Of a DNA stretch of 64,000 nt, positions 11,236 to 46,600 are shown one piece after another. A program made the position numbers and the translations under genes. Each line of letters begins with the position of its first letter. Within the stretch, counting starts at the first letter, position 1. The notes below the pieces were generated by a model. That model was not told the origin of the DNA and did no database searches. It saw only the letters and a list, made by a program, of their open reading frames with translations. Source of the DNA: Nectonema munidae (taxonomy: Eukaryota > Nematomorpha > Nectonematoida > Nectonematidae); contig JAUIRK010000960.1 in NCBI GenBank assembly GCA_030549495.1, positions 711,501 to 775,500 on the forward strand, read 5' to 3'.

Positions 11236-13500
11236 CAGCGCCGTATCAAGGGATCGTGGCGCCCCAGGGCAAAGGTCCTGAATGGAGTCCCTCACCCCCT
11301 ACTCTTTCTTTTCTCACTCATCCCCACCCCATTCTGGCTTAAAAAGTGATTTAGAAAAAAAATGCTCACATTTTTATTAAGCCACATAATTCAGATTTAT
11401 ACTGACTGAGTCGAAGACAGTCTCCATTAGATGTTCATTTTTCGTGTTTTAGCAGCAGCAAAATTATCGATGCCTTCCTCAAAATCAACACAATCGAGAA
11501 CTTCTTTCTCAATGCTCATAAGAGCCAGACTTTGGAGGCGGGCTTGCCCCATAGTGCTCCTCACGTAGGACTTAATAAGTTTTAGCTTGTGGATGACCTT
11601 TCACAGGATGCAATAGAAGTTCCCATTGTCAGCATGATCCTCAGAGCCACTTGTAGATTCGGACAGAGTCCTGAGTGCGAGGACAGGAAACCAAGTAACT
11701 CCATAGCGTTTGCCGGTTTTTCCTTCCGAGGTTTCAAAAACATTTGAATGTTCTCAATTTTGATCTCAAGCTCTGCTGTGTTGTCGTCAGTGGCAATGAA
11801 ATAGCACCTCCTAGTTGTGGCACCCCGGGGCAATTGCTCCTATACTTTTTATTTAAAAGCAAAGAAATATTAAAAATTGTTTTTTTGGTCTTTCACGTTG
11901 AACACGCAAAATTGTTTTTTTGCAATTTGGATTGATTCGTCGATGATCTTCTATTACATGAGGCAAACTTTGTTCTTCAGATTGGATACGGTGACCATTG
12001 TATTGTTGAGTCAAAGTCACTCCTCTTTCAGCATGGTCATTTATTATTTTCATTGCTTGTCTCATTTTTAGCGCATTTTGATCATCTAATTGATCTAGCC
12101 AAAGTTCTGGCTCAATTTCAAGGAACGAGAAGGGTGAGTTCATTCTATAAATAAATGGAAAAGATTTTTGCCAGACAAAGTCTTCTAGCTTTTTTTTGTT
12201 GAAAAGATTGAATATTAATTGTATCCTTTTTTGCTTTTCGCAATTATTTTCTTTCCTGTGCCAAAATCAATATTGTCATCAAATAAAGCGAATGCACAAA
12301 GTGGCTCACAAAGATGCCATAAATGTCTTGCTAGTTTTTCTGATGCACACTTTGAAATCGACAAACCGTTATACTGTATAAGAAATACTGAGTAACTGAG
12401 AATCTTTTCACTTCATTATCGCCGCAGAGAATCTGGGTATCCACTTTTAAAAACTCTTTATAATATCATTTCTTGGTTGATACTCTTTTAAGCATTTTTT
12501 TGCAAAATCTATAAAAAAAAATTCAAATACTGAACAAAAATTTTTAAATTCTCATTTTTTACTCCACATTCATATTTGTTTGTGTCAATGGATTTGGAAT
12601 ATGAAAACTTTTGAATAATAATGTAACAATATTTGACGATGTTGGACCAAGACAAGATTGAATAATTACAATAATGATTAGTCCCATTATATGGTGTCTA
12701 CATGCAAGCCATAACAATTCGTTTCAAGCATTTTTTCAATAAGAACACAAGCACCATTATACTGACCTGTATTGGAACTTGTTGTATCAAAACACATTGC
12801 TTTGATATGCTAACGGAGATATGTTAGCTTCAATTATTGCTGTTGCTTGATTTTTTTCTGATCCCGATTCTATTTTAGCTGCAGATAGTTGTGAAATTCT
12901 ATCCCCAAAAACAAGAACTGAACTAAATTTCGAAGTTCTTCTTTTATTTTCTTAGAACAGAGCGCAGGATGAATAGTTCCTTCTCTTCTAATAGTTGAGC
13001 GATTGATTGCTATATTTTCAATGTTTTCTCCACAGCTTGTTAATCAACGACCAAAAATGTTGCTTTTCGATCTGATAAATTTTTCTACCTAAAGCGGATA
13101 CTAAACTTCGTGTTTTTCGCCCACGTGTCTGTTTTAAAGCAGAATAACTATTATTTTGTATCTTTTGTATGTATTTTTCATTTTGTTCAATATTTTCTTC
13201 TGATATAGAAAGAATCTTATAACTGAATTATTTGACTGTATTTTTGACATCCTGCTTTCAGTCTACTCCGTCTCTCTTTAAATTTTTGAAATTTTTCGAA
13301 CTTTTTTTTGATATACAATTTATTATCTACTCCTATCACCGTACCTTTTCTTTTTTGACGCTGATATTTCAAGAACTCTTGGTCTTCACGAATTTTTTAT
13401 TTCATTGCATTTGCATCACGCATATCCCAAAGATGATCTAAACCTTTCAATAAAAGCACACTCATTTTTCTCTTGAATCAAAGTCTTTTCATTTTTCTTT
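11236..13500 (-). mobile_element. hAT transposase remnant, minus strand
   Basis: Reading the minus strand from about 13450 down, pieces include CFDTTSSNTGQYNGACVLIE (near 12790-12730), FSFLEIEPELWLDQLDDQN, INDHAERGVTLTQQYN, and CPNLQVALRIMLTMGTSIAS then CERS, the hAT dimerisation end. These are conserved blocks of a hAT group widespread in invertebrates. Several frameshifts and stops break it. The + strand start CAGCGCCGTATCAAGG at 11236 looks like the terminal repeat beyond the 3' end of the gene. I found no convincing partner near 13600. Confidence 0.75.
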
Positions 13501-14100
13501 AGAAGTTGAGATTTCTTGAACGTTTTTTTTTTAATTTGCCTTGACGTCTTTTGTTGGAATTCGAGCTTTTGGCCAAAAATCAGAAATCTCTAATATAGTA
13601 GCGAAAGACGACTGGCGTATAGGTTAAAATCAATGCAAACCCGCTTGGCGTATAAATACAAATTCTTATTTCAAAATGTCCTCACCTAGGAGAGATTATT
13701 GTATACTTTATGTATTTATTTTATCTATGCAATAATCAATTAGATACCAACCTCTTTTTTGACCCTTTTAGGCACAATGTGGCTCCAGTGTCCCATAGAA
13801 TAAAACTAGGCTGCTATAAGTATATAAAATCTCACTGAAAAAGAAAACCGACGATAAATTTTGGAAAACCAATGCCTGAAAGGGTAGAGAATAGTTTTGC
13901 CTCTAGAGTTAATCAAAGTCGTTTGCTTTTTCTGCGATCTAATGCATTAGAACACGCGTTTCCTATTAGGACTGTCAAGACTTAATTAGTGCTGAAACTT
14001 CTCAATGCTTCGCACTCTGAAATTATCTTTTATTTTATTCGATTTTAGTGCATTCAATTTGTGACACGCTCTTAATGCCCTTTTGTTTGTGTTTGTTTAG

Positions 14101-14123
14101 AAATTTAGCTTCTCACCTGCTCA
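14101..14123 (+). promoter_or_regulatory. Probable 5' UTR segment with upstream splice acceptor
   Basis: A T-rich tract ending in TTTGTTTAG at 14092-14100 precedes the AMPK beta start codon by 23 bases and looks like a 3' splice site. If it is used, the start codon lies near the 5' end of the second transcribed exon and the promoter is further upstream, outside what I can identify. No TATA box or initiator was recognised nearby. Confidence 0.4.
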
Positions 14124-37635
<23,512 letters not shown>

Positions 37636-39320
37636 CTTCCGCTTATCATCGCTCCTTCTTTCTCCACAAGTTGTGTCTACCATATGGCTACCTATCAAAA
37701 ATCACATGCTCTATGCTTTGCCGTGCTATTCCCTCACCTAACATATCACTCAAATGCTTATTTCTCGCTGATCCATAGTTCCCATATTATCCATATCCTC
37801 AACTATGTTGTGGGAGGTATCAAAAGAATGCTAATCAAAAAGTTTCACTTTTTTGCATGTGAAAAGGCGAACACGATTTCTATATTTTTTGTTACTACTG
37901 TCTTTTTTGAAATTATCGCTTTGCGCCAACTATTGTATCTTAAATATTTCGCTTCTCACGCAATTATCTATTAAATCTTTTATAAATGTTGTCAATAATG
38001 CTTTGTTGCGAGTTGTTCTCAAAATTCTTTACTATGTCAAGCAGTGTGCAGACAAAATGTCGACAGATACCGAAGAAAATATCGTAAAATATATATATTT
38101 TTAATTTATTGCACTATTTTTGTAATATATATTACACCAACACATAAAAATAAATTTTGTCCTTTTTGTCTTATATACAAAGAATTGGAAGTCAATCATA
38201 TCTACATTTTGTATTTTAATATTTGTTAAAAGACATTTTATACTTTCAAAACTTGTGTGCAATGTGCATACTTTATTTCATACGGCGAATCTGATGAGGG
38301 TGATGAAATCATCTGAAATTGAGCTCTATGACGCAAACTTAAAAATGAAATTTTACCCCATTTACAATTTGTAATTTGTTATTTGAGAACAAAAAAGATA
38401 AATCAAATAAACTTAAATAAAAAAAAATTGTCCATTATGTGTCGACCAAATGTATTAAATTTTGTATTCAAAAAAATGAAATTTTATTCCAGATAATTTC
38501 GCCACCTTTATCTGATTTTCGGGATGAAATAAGATATAAATATTTTTCGACATTTGGTTCGTTATGCGTCGACATTTTGTCCGAAATATAATGTGTCCTT
38601 ATGAAGCTGTGTATCTTTTTGAATGTGTCAATTATTTTCTCCCTTTTTAAGTCACAATCCATGGTGGTTTTCTTAAACATATCTCCCATGGAAAATCAAG
38701 AAGGTTTTCAACGAAAAGAGTATCCAGGTTTTTTCATTATGGGTTACAGTTTTTGATTTTTTGAGAAATGAGAAATTAAATTGAGATTTCTTGAAACCTT
38801 AGGATTCTCTCAAGAAAATAGAATAAAAGCTAAAGCGTTTATGATTCATTTTTTAAAGTTAATCTCTTCTGAAATAAAATGTTAAATACGTTTAATTAAT
38901 TTCTGCAAAAGATTCTGCTAATTTAGAATGTGTCAATCATGCTAAACATTTTACGAGATTTTCTTATTTTTGAACGAATTAAAATAAAGCAAATAATCTG
39001 CTCAACTTTCGTGTGTATTCTTCGAGAATGAAAAGAAACTTAAAAAGCCTTGAAGTGGCTAGAAATCTCGACACATAAACTACTTCATAATGATTTTTTT
39101 GAATGAATTCGTTTATGATATCCCAAGCAGGTAAACTAGTCCTGAGCAATTAACCCAAAAGTTGGAGATTCCATTCATTCATATAAGATTCAATGTTATG
39201 ACTGATTATAACATCTTTCGCACTCGTTTACACATATTTTCATTTTTGATTGCCAATTCAGACTGTTTTTCTGTAAAATAAATATCACAAATCTTTTCGG
39301 CGTACCTGAAAATGGTAGTT
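37636..39320. other. 3' flank of the AMPK gene, mostly featureless
   Basis: No second gene is visible. A pair of inverted words, GACAAAATGTCGAC at 38051 and GTCGACATTTTGTC at 38568-38581, may bound a 530-bp decayed MITE. Related words (GTCGACCAAATG at 38441, TCGACATTTGG at 38547) lie between them. Confidence 0.4.
38149..38154 (+). terminator. Candidate polyadenylation signal of the AMPK beta gene
   Basis: AATAAA lies about 515 bases after the stop codon and is followed by a T-rich stretch (TTTTGTCCTTTTTGTC). It is an obvious canonical hexamer downstream, but AATAAA-like strings are common in such AT-rich DNA. Confidence 0.35.
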
Positions 39321-39325
39321 TAGAT

Positions 39326-39350
39326 CAGGGGTCGGCAACCTTATGCTAAC
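39326..39350 (+). repeat. Isolated hAT-like terminus
   Basis: CAGGGGTCGGCAACCTTATG is a typical hAT end. The opposite end was not found. Confidence 0.45.
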
Positions 39351-41285
39351 AGCGTGCCAACTTAACACTTCTCAAATCATCTCGAGTGCCAACCTCATAT
39401 GTATATTTATCCAAACCAAAATTAACATAATTGTTTTATAATTTATTTAATTTTTATATACACATTTACATAAATATACAATAATAAGTAAAATTATACA
39501 AGTAATTAGTGCTTGACTCTTTGATAACTTTAGCCAACTCTTCAATATCGGCACAATACTAAATAAAAATGGTTGCGCGTAGTTAAACGCACATTGAAAT
39601 TTGGGAAAAGTAACATTTCTCCTTGTCAAAAATAAGTACCTTCAGTCATAATTTAGTCGATTCTGAATTACTAAGTTGATAGAAAAGTAAAAGTCTGAGC
39701 TTCTAGCCTCAAATTTCTGCTTTGCCAACGTTCTACATCTTTCTTCCCATGAAAATATGTTTATCTGCGAATCCTTCTCTGCACTCGACAGATCTTTGCA
39801 GACTCTGATCCACAGTGAAGTAGAAAGGTAGCTCAAAAATATTGGAGTTGATGATGATCATGATGATATTTAATATGGATACTATCATGATGATGAAGAA
39901 GATAGTGTTGTTGTTGATCATGCAAGTGAAAGTTCTTTTATTTTTGGTCATAACTTAAAGGCATTCCATATTAATATTTTAGTTCGATTTTACTTTACTA
40001 ATTTATATTTTTATTGATTTTTGTTGCAAACGCTTAGAAAGTTGATTAACTCAAGTATACTTCCAATAGAATATAAAACAAATGACAGAAAAATTATTCA
40101 AGTCTGTTTTGACTCACCACTGGTAAATAATAATTTGACAGATATAAACACACAATAGAATGTCAATATACATATGCAATGCCTTCCTACCTTTCATAAG
40201 TGAGAGGAGAACTCACAATTATTTAGCTGTCAAATTAACAAAAGAATTCCAATGAAATCTAGAACTGATCCAAATTAATACACTCCAACTTAAACTCTTT
40301 TTTGTTCACCTTTGTTCCAATAATGCGAAGCAAAGTCCTCAGACCTTCCAAAGTATAGAGAGTAACAAGGTCGAGGGATAAAGGAGGCGCCGGTATAACT
40401 GTCTTCATGAAATGTCAGCGCTCGAATGAGTCTGGTAAACGCATCATGAAGCTGCAGATTAGAAGAACTAGATCTACTTTCAGATCATATGGCCATCAAA
40501 CTCCTAGTTATTGCTTATTAGAGTATTTGCTTAAAAAAGGGGATATTGTTTGTTGTGATATGAAAAGAGCATGGAGTGCATACACTTATCTATCATTGTT
40601 CAATGTTCAGTTCGCTCCTTTTTAAACATATCTTTGCTTTGCAATAGACAGCATCTTATTATTTTGTGCAATAACGAATCAGAAACCCGAAGCACAACCA
40701 AATAAACCATAACTGTGGTTATGCGTTAGTCTGGCCCATATGGTAGTATTAGAACTGTCTTTATTCAATGAAGATCCACTGCTTAACTTTATGGAATAAA
40801 AATTGAAAAAAATTTCAATATTTATTTTTTATAATTAAAAAAGCATACAATGTACGCGTAATATTAACAAATCAAATATATATGTTATCGTGTCAATCAT
40901 CGAAATTGTTATATTTTAAATGTAGCAAAAGTCTTAATCCGATTCATTCTTTATCCACGCTTTTTAGAAGGAAATACTTTTGTAAAAGTGTTTTTCAAAA
41001 ATAGTAAAAAAAAATTTAATGAAAATTTCCCTCAATATTTTCTTTTAATTTAGCCCAAAAAAATCTTAGATTTACTCTGGTTATTTAATTTAACAAAAAT
41101 TTAAGAGGTATACGAAGAGGAGATTTCAAAAACAAACCAGAGAATGGAATTTTAGATTAAATTTCCTTTTAAGATGACATTTTTCTCTGGAAATTTTGTT
41201 TACATTTTTTTTTCAAAATATATTTACACAAAAATAAGCAGTATTCCATAGCTAAGAGTACTTGCTTAGCTAAACGGATGATCTA
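39351..41285. other. Intergenic AT-rich stretch, nothing supported
   Basis: Only short random-looking open frames occur, with no family resemblance. GATGAT-rich simple sequence occurs near 39850-39900. Confidence 0.5.
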
Positions 41286-41289
41286 GATT

Positions 41290-41364
41290 GCAAGGATTGG
41301 GATTCGAACCCAAACCCAGTGGGATCAAGGACATTCACTTTCAGCACTACGCCATCTAACGACA
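41290..41364 (-). repeat. tRNA-like sequence or SINE head
   Basis: On the minus strand an A box (TGGCGTAGTGCTGAAAG) and a perfect B box (GGTTCGAATCC) are spaced about 30 bases apart. A TTGGG-TTCGAAT-CCCAA T-arm follows a longer variable arm, as in Leu- or Ser-type tRNAs. The acceptor arms do not pair, so this is a tRNA pseudogene or the head of a SINE rather than a working tRNA. Confidence 0.6.
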
Positions 41365-42589
41365 CTTTTTTTATTTGTTAAAATTTCACTCACTTATTCT
41401 GAAAAACTTTCTGTTTGTAAACAACATTTTAAATGATCTACTATGAAAAATAATTAACCAAAAAACAATATACAATGAAGCCATATTTATTCATCTCATT
41501 GGGTTCCTGAAAAATATGAGCTATCTTCGAGACTGAGGGATTATTATCTAAGCAAAAATGTATTCCATAAGGAAATCTGTTCTCAAACGAACCTGTCGGC
41601 TCTTGAGATTGGCGGATTTTCGAAGGACAGGTAATGATTTTATTTGCTTATTTTAAAGGTTAAAAAGTTGAAAATTTTGTTTCAAATCTAATCCAAGTGA
41701 AATATTTAACTGCGCATAACGTTGGCGCTTCTCATTGATGCTTATTCAGGCCCGATGCATCATATTGTTAGTAATTTTGCATTTTCTCCTTCTCAGCAAA
41801 AGGCTTGTTCTAGGGTTAGGTGGCATGCTTATCCTAGCTTCTTCCTGAAAATGTTTCAGAGCTTAGACTGTCTGTCAATGCAAAATTTAAGTAGGAAGAT
41901 GTAGTACACAGACACAAAATAGTTTCAGTCAGTTCTCTCACGTTTGGCCCAACACAGCTAGCGTGTGCGTTATTTTTCAATTTGTAAAAAGTGTGTAGTG
42001 TGTACACATAAAATCTGCATTCCAAAGGATTCCTAGGTTTTTTAGAAGAGGAACATTTGAGAATTTAGAAGGATGTTTATTTCGTGGCTCCAGCAGATTT
42101 GGATTCGATTCTCGATAATGATTATTATGTTTCTAATTCGTCAAATTGAGTGTGGAAAAATTTAGCAAATTTTTTGAATAAATTTAAAAAAAAAAGGATT
42201 GCATCAAATAAAGGACGTTTTTGTTTCTCATAAAGTTTAACGCCTCACATCTAAGCATCACAATTTTTTAATGAAAAATAATAATGATAATTTTTTTCAC
42301 AGCATTTTTGTCTCAATTAGATAAAATGTTTTAAAGATGTTTCTTAAAATTAATATTATCACTGAATTTTAAGCGACCAGAACACAGGCATTAATTTGAT
42401 TACCTATACTATCGTTTCAATAACTCTTTCTGACATAAAACACTTCATAAAGCCCACACGGTAAGCAATAAAACATAATAATAAATCAATAAAATATTAT
42501 AAAAATGAGTGGAAAAGCAGATTAAGTATGCTTATTTAAATTTTAAAACGAAACACATAAAATGCAATCAAATTCTTGATTACTTAGAC

Positions 42590-42670
42590 CAGGGGCCCCC
42601 ACTGGGACCGATATCGACCCCCTGGGATCGATAACAGTTGTCTAGGGGTCAATTGAAACAAGGGGTCAGT
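42590..42670. repeat. Terminus related to the hAT MITE at 21186
   Basis: CAGGGGCCCCCACTGGGACC is followed by ATCGACCCCCTGG and AGGGGTCAATTG, resembling the right end of the 21186-21504 element read in reverse. No partner end was found. Confidence 0.5.
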
Positions 42671-44160
42671 TAATGCTATGGAGAATCAATTGAACTTTCT
42701 AGGACCTAAAGGAAAAATGGATATATTATTATTAAAATGTTAAATACAGCAGTAAGTTTAATGCCTTTGTCCACTTTACGCAAATTTTCGTGAAAACACT
42801 TCCAATTTATGCATATATATATAACTCTTCTCTATTTAAAAAGAACTGAAAAAATGGAGTTGTAAACGCTTGTTAGCATAATCAAAGTTTGAATACTAAA
42901 AGTTTCTGGTAAGTTCCTTAATTTTTTAATGTTATGTTTTAACTTTTTTTATATCATCATTGCTCCCACCCAAACATGAAAAATGACACTTTGAAAAGAA
43001 TTAAAGATCAATCAATAGTAAGTGATGCTGATTCATATGACATGAATTTTACAAGACATCAATCTTGACTCGCTGATTGACTATTACTTGATGTACCTCT
43101 TTCATGATCACCCCCATTTTTCTAGTTTGAGTTGCTATCATTGTCTTTATATGCAAAGAGGAAAAGAAAAAATTATTGTCTCTAAACTTTCTTAATTGAC
43201 TTAGGTGGGTGGTGGAAATTCCTTAACTTTATAGATCAGTGCTTTTCAACAGGAGAGGAATTCCTCCCTTCAGGGAAATTGAACATATTCCTAAGGGAAG
43301 AAAAGTTTGAAACTACAAGCCTACAGATTCTAATTGAGGAGAACAGAAGGGATAAAATTATCAACATTTTTATTTAAGTTTAAAAATCCAGCAGCATTTT
43401 ATTTGTTATTGAATGTGTATAAAACCCACTATAAAAATACAGTGGACATTCTCTAATAACCAATAAATCTTAATTCTAATAACCAATAAATTCTCTAATA
43501 ACCAATACAGAAAAAACATTTAGGATAAAATTTTGGTTTTTGATTTCATCGATTTTTTCCATTCATTTTCTTTATTATCCTTCGCAAGACGAGGTGTAGA
43601 CTTTTTGTCCAACTTTTGAGCGCTTTATAAAAAAGTTTTAATTTAAAGTTTTTATATGTAAATTTTAATTGAATATTTAACTATATTTTGTGAAAAAAAT
43701 TATTATTGTTTCCTTTAAAAAAAATATAACCAATAATTAGATTTTATATAAGTCATGAAACATCAAAATTTTTTTACATAAAAAGTACATTCGAAAATGA
43801 ATAATGCACAAAAAAAAGTATAGAACTTTCAGCTAATTTGATACACCACTTTCTCAAACTTATTTTAGAGTCTTTACCATGACCCCAAAATCAATATTTC
43901 ATTCTTGATAAACTGCCTTTCCACGTATATAATATAAAATAGATATTTATTGTAAGATGAGGAAAATATTTTTAAAACTGTTTAAAAAAATCTTTATTTA
44001 ACCTGCAAAAAATCAACAACTACAAAAGCTATAAAAAGTAGCAAAGAAAAGAAGAATGCTTGGATGATAGCGGACTTTTTTGAAGGCTTGCTGTCATTCT
44101 CAGTTTGGCGTCAAACCTAAATAGAACAATCTAACTTATAGTATTCATATAAGTTATATG
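42671..44160. other. Intergenic stretch with one hAT-like end
   Basis: CAGTGCTTTTCAACAGGAG at 43237 resembles a hAT end. From 43440 to 43510 the word CTCTAATAACCAATA is repeated three times. No genes were found. Confidence 0.4.
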
Positions 44161-44309
44161 GGCGTGAGTAGGGCTGGTTAGATGCTGGATTCGATAACTC
44201 AAGGTCTTGGGTTCGATCCCGCATCAAGCCTGCTTTCCTCATAGTTCGATACAAGCGGCGCAATTGTGCCTTCTCGATGAAAACACCCCAGGTACCTTTA
44301 CCTTATCTT
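44161..44309 (+). repeat. tRNA-derived SINE, best-preserved copy
   Basis: An A-box-like GGGCTGGTTAGATGCTGG and a B box GGTTCGATCCC (44210-44220) form a tRNA-like head. The tail reads CATAGTTCGATACAAGCGGC, CAATTGTGCCTTCTCGATGA and AAACACCCCAGGTACC. The same tail occurs inverted at 46501, and diverged forms occur at 7505 and 52215. Such elements are transcribed by RNA polymerase III and moved by LINE machinery. Confidence 0.8.
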
Positions 44310-46500
44310 TTAAAAACGGTAGACGAACATTTTTATGACAAAAGTGCCACTGCACAATCTTGCTACAAGCTTCAGGGTAATGAAAAGTAAATTCTGGTTT
44401 CTTATTTATCAGTTTTTTCATTTTTTTTTTTATATTTACGTTTCCTCAGTTAACAAATTGCCTTTAAATACGCTACCCTCAAATTTACTTTCTTTATCAT
44501 TATAGTCGCTTCTATATATTCTTGTGTGACATCTTTGATCAGTGTTGTAGGTAAAACTTTTTTGATATAAGACGAATATTTTTTTGTTTTTATTATTTTA
44601 AAAAAAAAATTTTTTTGTACTTAAATGCTACAAATATAAAGATATAAGTAATAATTTTTATATTGTAGTACAAATTTAAAATTGTATTCTTTTGGTATAT
44701 TTATAGAAAAATTGATTTATATATACTTTACTTATTAAAAATGGCGTGCAAAAGGTTTTGGCCAGAGAACTTTAGTGAGGCAAATACCTTTCATTTTTAT
44801 AAAATGATTTATGGATAATTGTGGACTAAATAAAAAGTAATATGGAATATGTCTGACAAGCTAAAAGCTATTTTCACCGATGAAAGAAAAATTAGCTTCA
44901 TTCTTATGGATGAAAATTTGTGATAATACCAAAAAGAATGAGGTATTACGAACGTTAGATCGAAAAACTTTAATCATGAAGGATGTGAAAATTTCTCAGT
45001 GGTTGCGGAAGTTTTCCCAAAATTGCTACTATTAAAAAAGATTCCTGTTTACTTCCAAACAGGTTTGACAAGTCCTGTATAGAAAAAGAGTTCTTGTATA
45101 TGAGAGAATAAATCCTCATCTATCCAATCATTAGATGGTGTTGAAATGCTAAAAATTGATTGGAAGATAAAGGCGGAAATTATTGCTGGCATGTGTTTTG
45201 GAGAAACTAAGCTAGCTGTCTTACTTCCAGATACTAATAAACAATGATGGCAGTCGTCAAAACGGAAGAATTGTGCAGCCTAAATCGAACTTACTGCTAG
45301 AACTTCCAACTCAACGAATGATATGCAGACATATTATAAGACAAAATTCCCAGAAAAATAATTTCCCTAAGTTCCATTTGCCAAATGAACAACTTGCAAC
45401 AAACCATTTTGCTCCTATTTTCACTCTTTATTTTACAACAGATAAAAATTTTGAGACGAATATTTAACGTCAAATTGTCTTTCGTTGAACGTTGCAAATG
45501 CTGGGTGTCAAACATAAGACTGCGGGCCTTTGGCATCCTGACAGGACTTAGAGGAACGCTTTGCAAGTATTTGAGAGAAAATTGTGAATGAATTAGAACT
45601 TGAGTTATGAATTTTTACACCCCCTTCTAGAGTGGATGAATGACAATTTTCAGCTTGGAATCACCGACCTAAAATAAGACTCTGTTGATGAAAAACACAA
45701 TTTCTGAAATCAAATTTTTGGTTTTGATGAATATCTCGCTTCCAAATATCTCACAAAAACTTCATTGACTTTGAAAATTCTATGTACCACTCATCTTTAC
45801 AATGCTGAATAAATTTCAATGTCATAGCAGAGAACAAGACTCAAAATTGATCATATGAATGAAACGTTGACACTAACACACAAATATATTTTTCCTCCAG
45901 CCAATAGTATATTATTTTTTGAAATGATTGACATTTAGTTTGACCCTAGGACACAAATATATATTTCCTCCAGCCAATAATATATTATTTTTTGAAATGA
46001 GTGACATTTAGTTTGACACTAAGACACAATTATGTATAAAACTCAAAATCAGCAATTCAGGAATAAAAACTTGATTCAAACCTTTTTAAATATTTAATTC
46101 AGTTATAACCGATTTTAATGATGACTCTCAGCGTCTTTATAATTCTAAATTATTGTATTATAATTGTAAAGCTGTAACTATTCGAAACCACTTGCGCCCG
46201 TGATTTGACTTTGACACACCTGAGCTAAACCTTCACAGAAGAATTACATTCCACGAACATTACTAGTGCTTTATATGGCTTTGGGATGGGGAGCTAAGTT
46301 TAACCCTTGACACTAGTGAAGTGCATTAGGAAACTCTCAATTTGTCAAAATCATACATTTTATCAGTAAGTAAGCTTCAACCTACAATAAAATAATTTCT
46401 AGTATTGATGGAAAGTGATTAGTATTGCTGAATCTAAATATCCAACTTAAAATGGACATGAGTTATTTTAATGTGCACTCTCTAGTACTTTGAATAAAGG
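44310..46500. other. Broken coding-like stretch of unknown origin and a 74-bp tandem duplication
   Basis: From 44741 one frame reads MACKRFWPENFSEANTFHFY and later pieces read KIDWKIKAEIIAGMCFGE and EFLYMRE, suggesting a decayed transposase that I cannot place. At 45871-46017 a 74-bp unit containing CCTCCAGCCAATA and GACATTTAGTTTGAC is duplicated in tandem. Confidence 0.35.
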
Positions 46501-46600
46501 AAAAGGTACCTGGGATGTTTTCATCGAGAAGGCACAATTGCGCCGCTTGTATCGAACTATGAGAAAAGCAGGCATGATGCGGGATCGAACCCAAGACTTA
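46501..46600 (-). repeat. tRNA-derived SINE, truncated inverted copy
   Basis: Reverse complement of the 44161 SINE over about 100 bases (GGTACCTGGGATGTTTTCAT, GAGAAGGCACAATTGCGCCG, GGGATCGAACCCAAG). The A-box end is missing. Similarity is high, so these two copies are young relative to the 7505 copy. Confidence 0.85.

Noticed and set aside
41290-41364. A functional tRNA gene
   Set aside because: A and B boxes are good, but the acceptor arms do not pair, and similar heads occur in SINEs nearby.
45297-45591. Overlapping frames at 45273-45591 as a gene
   Set aside because: Frames overlap on both strands with no recognisable domain or splice sites.
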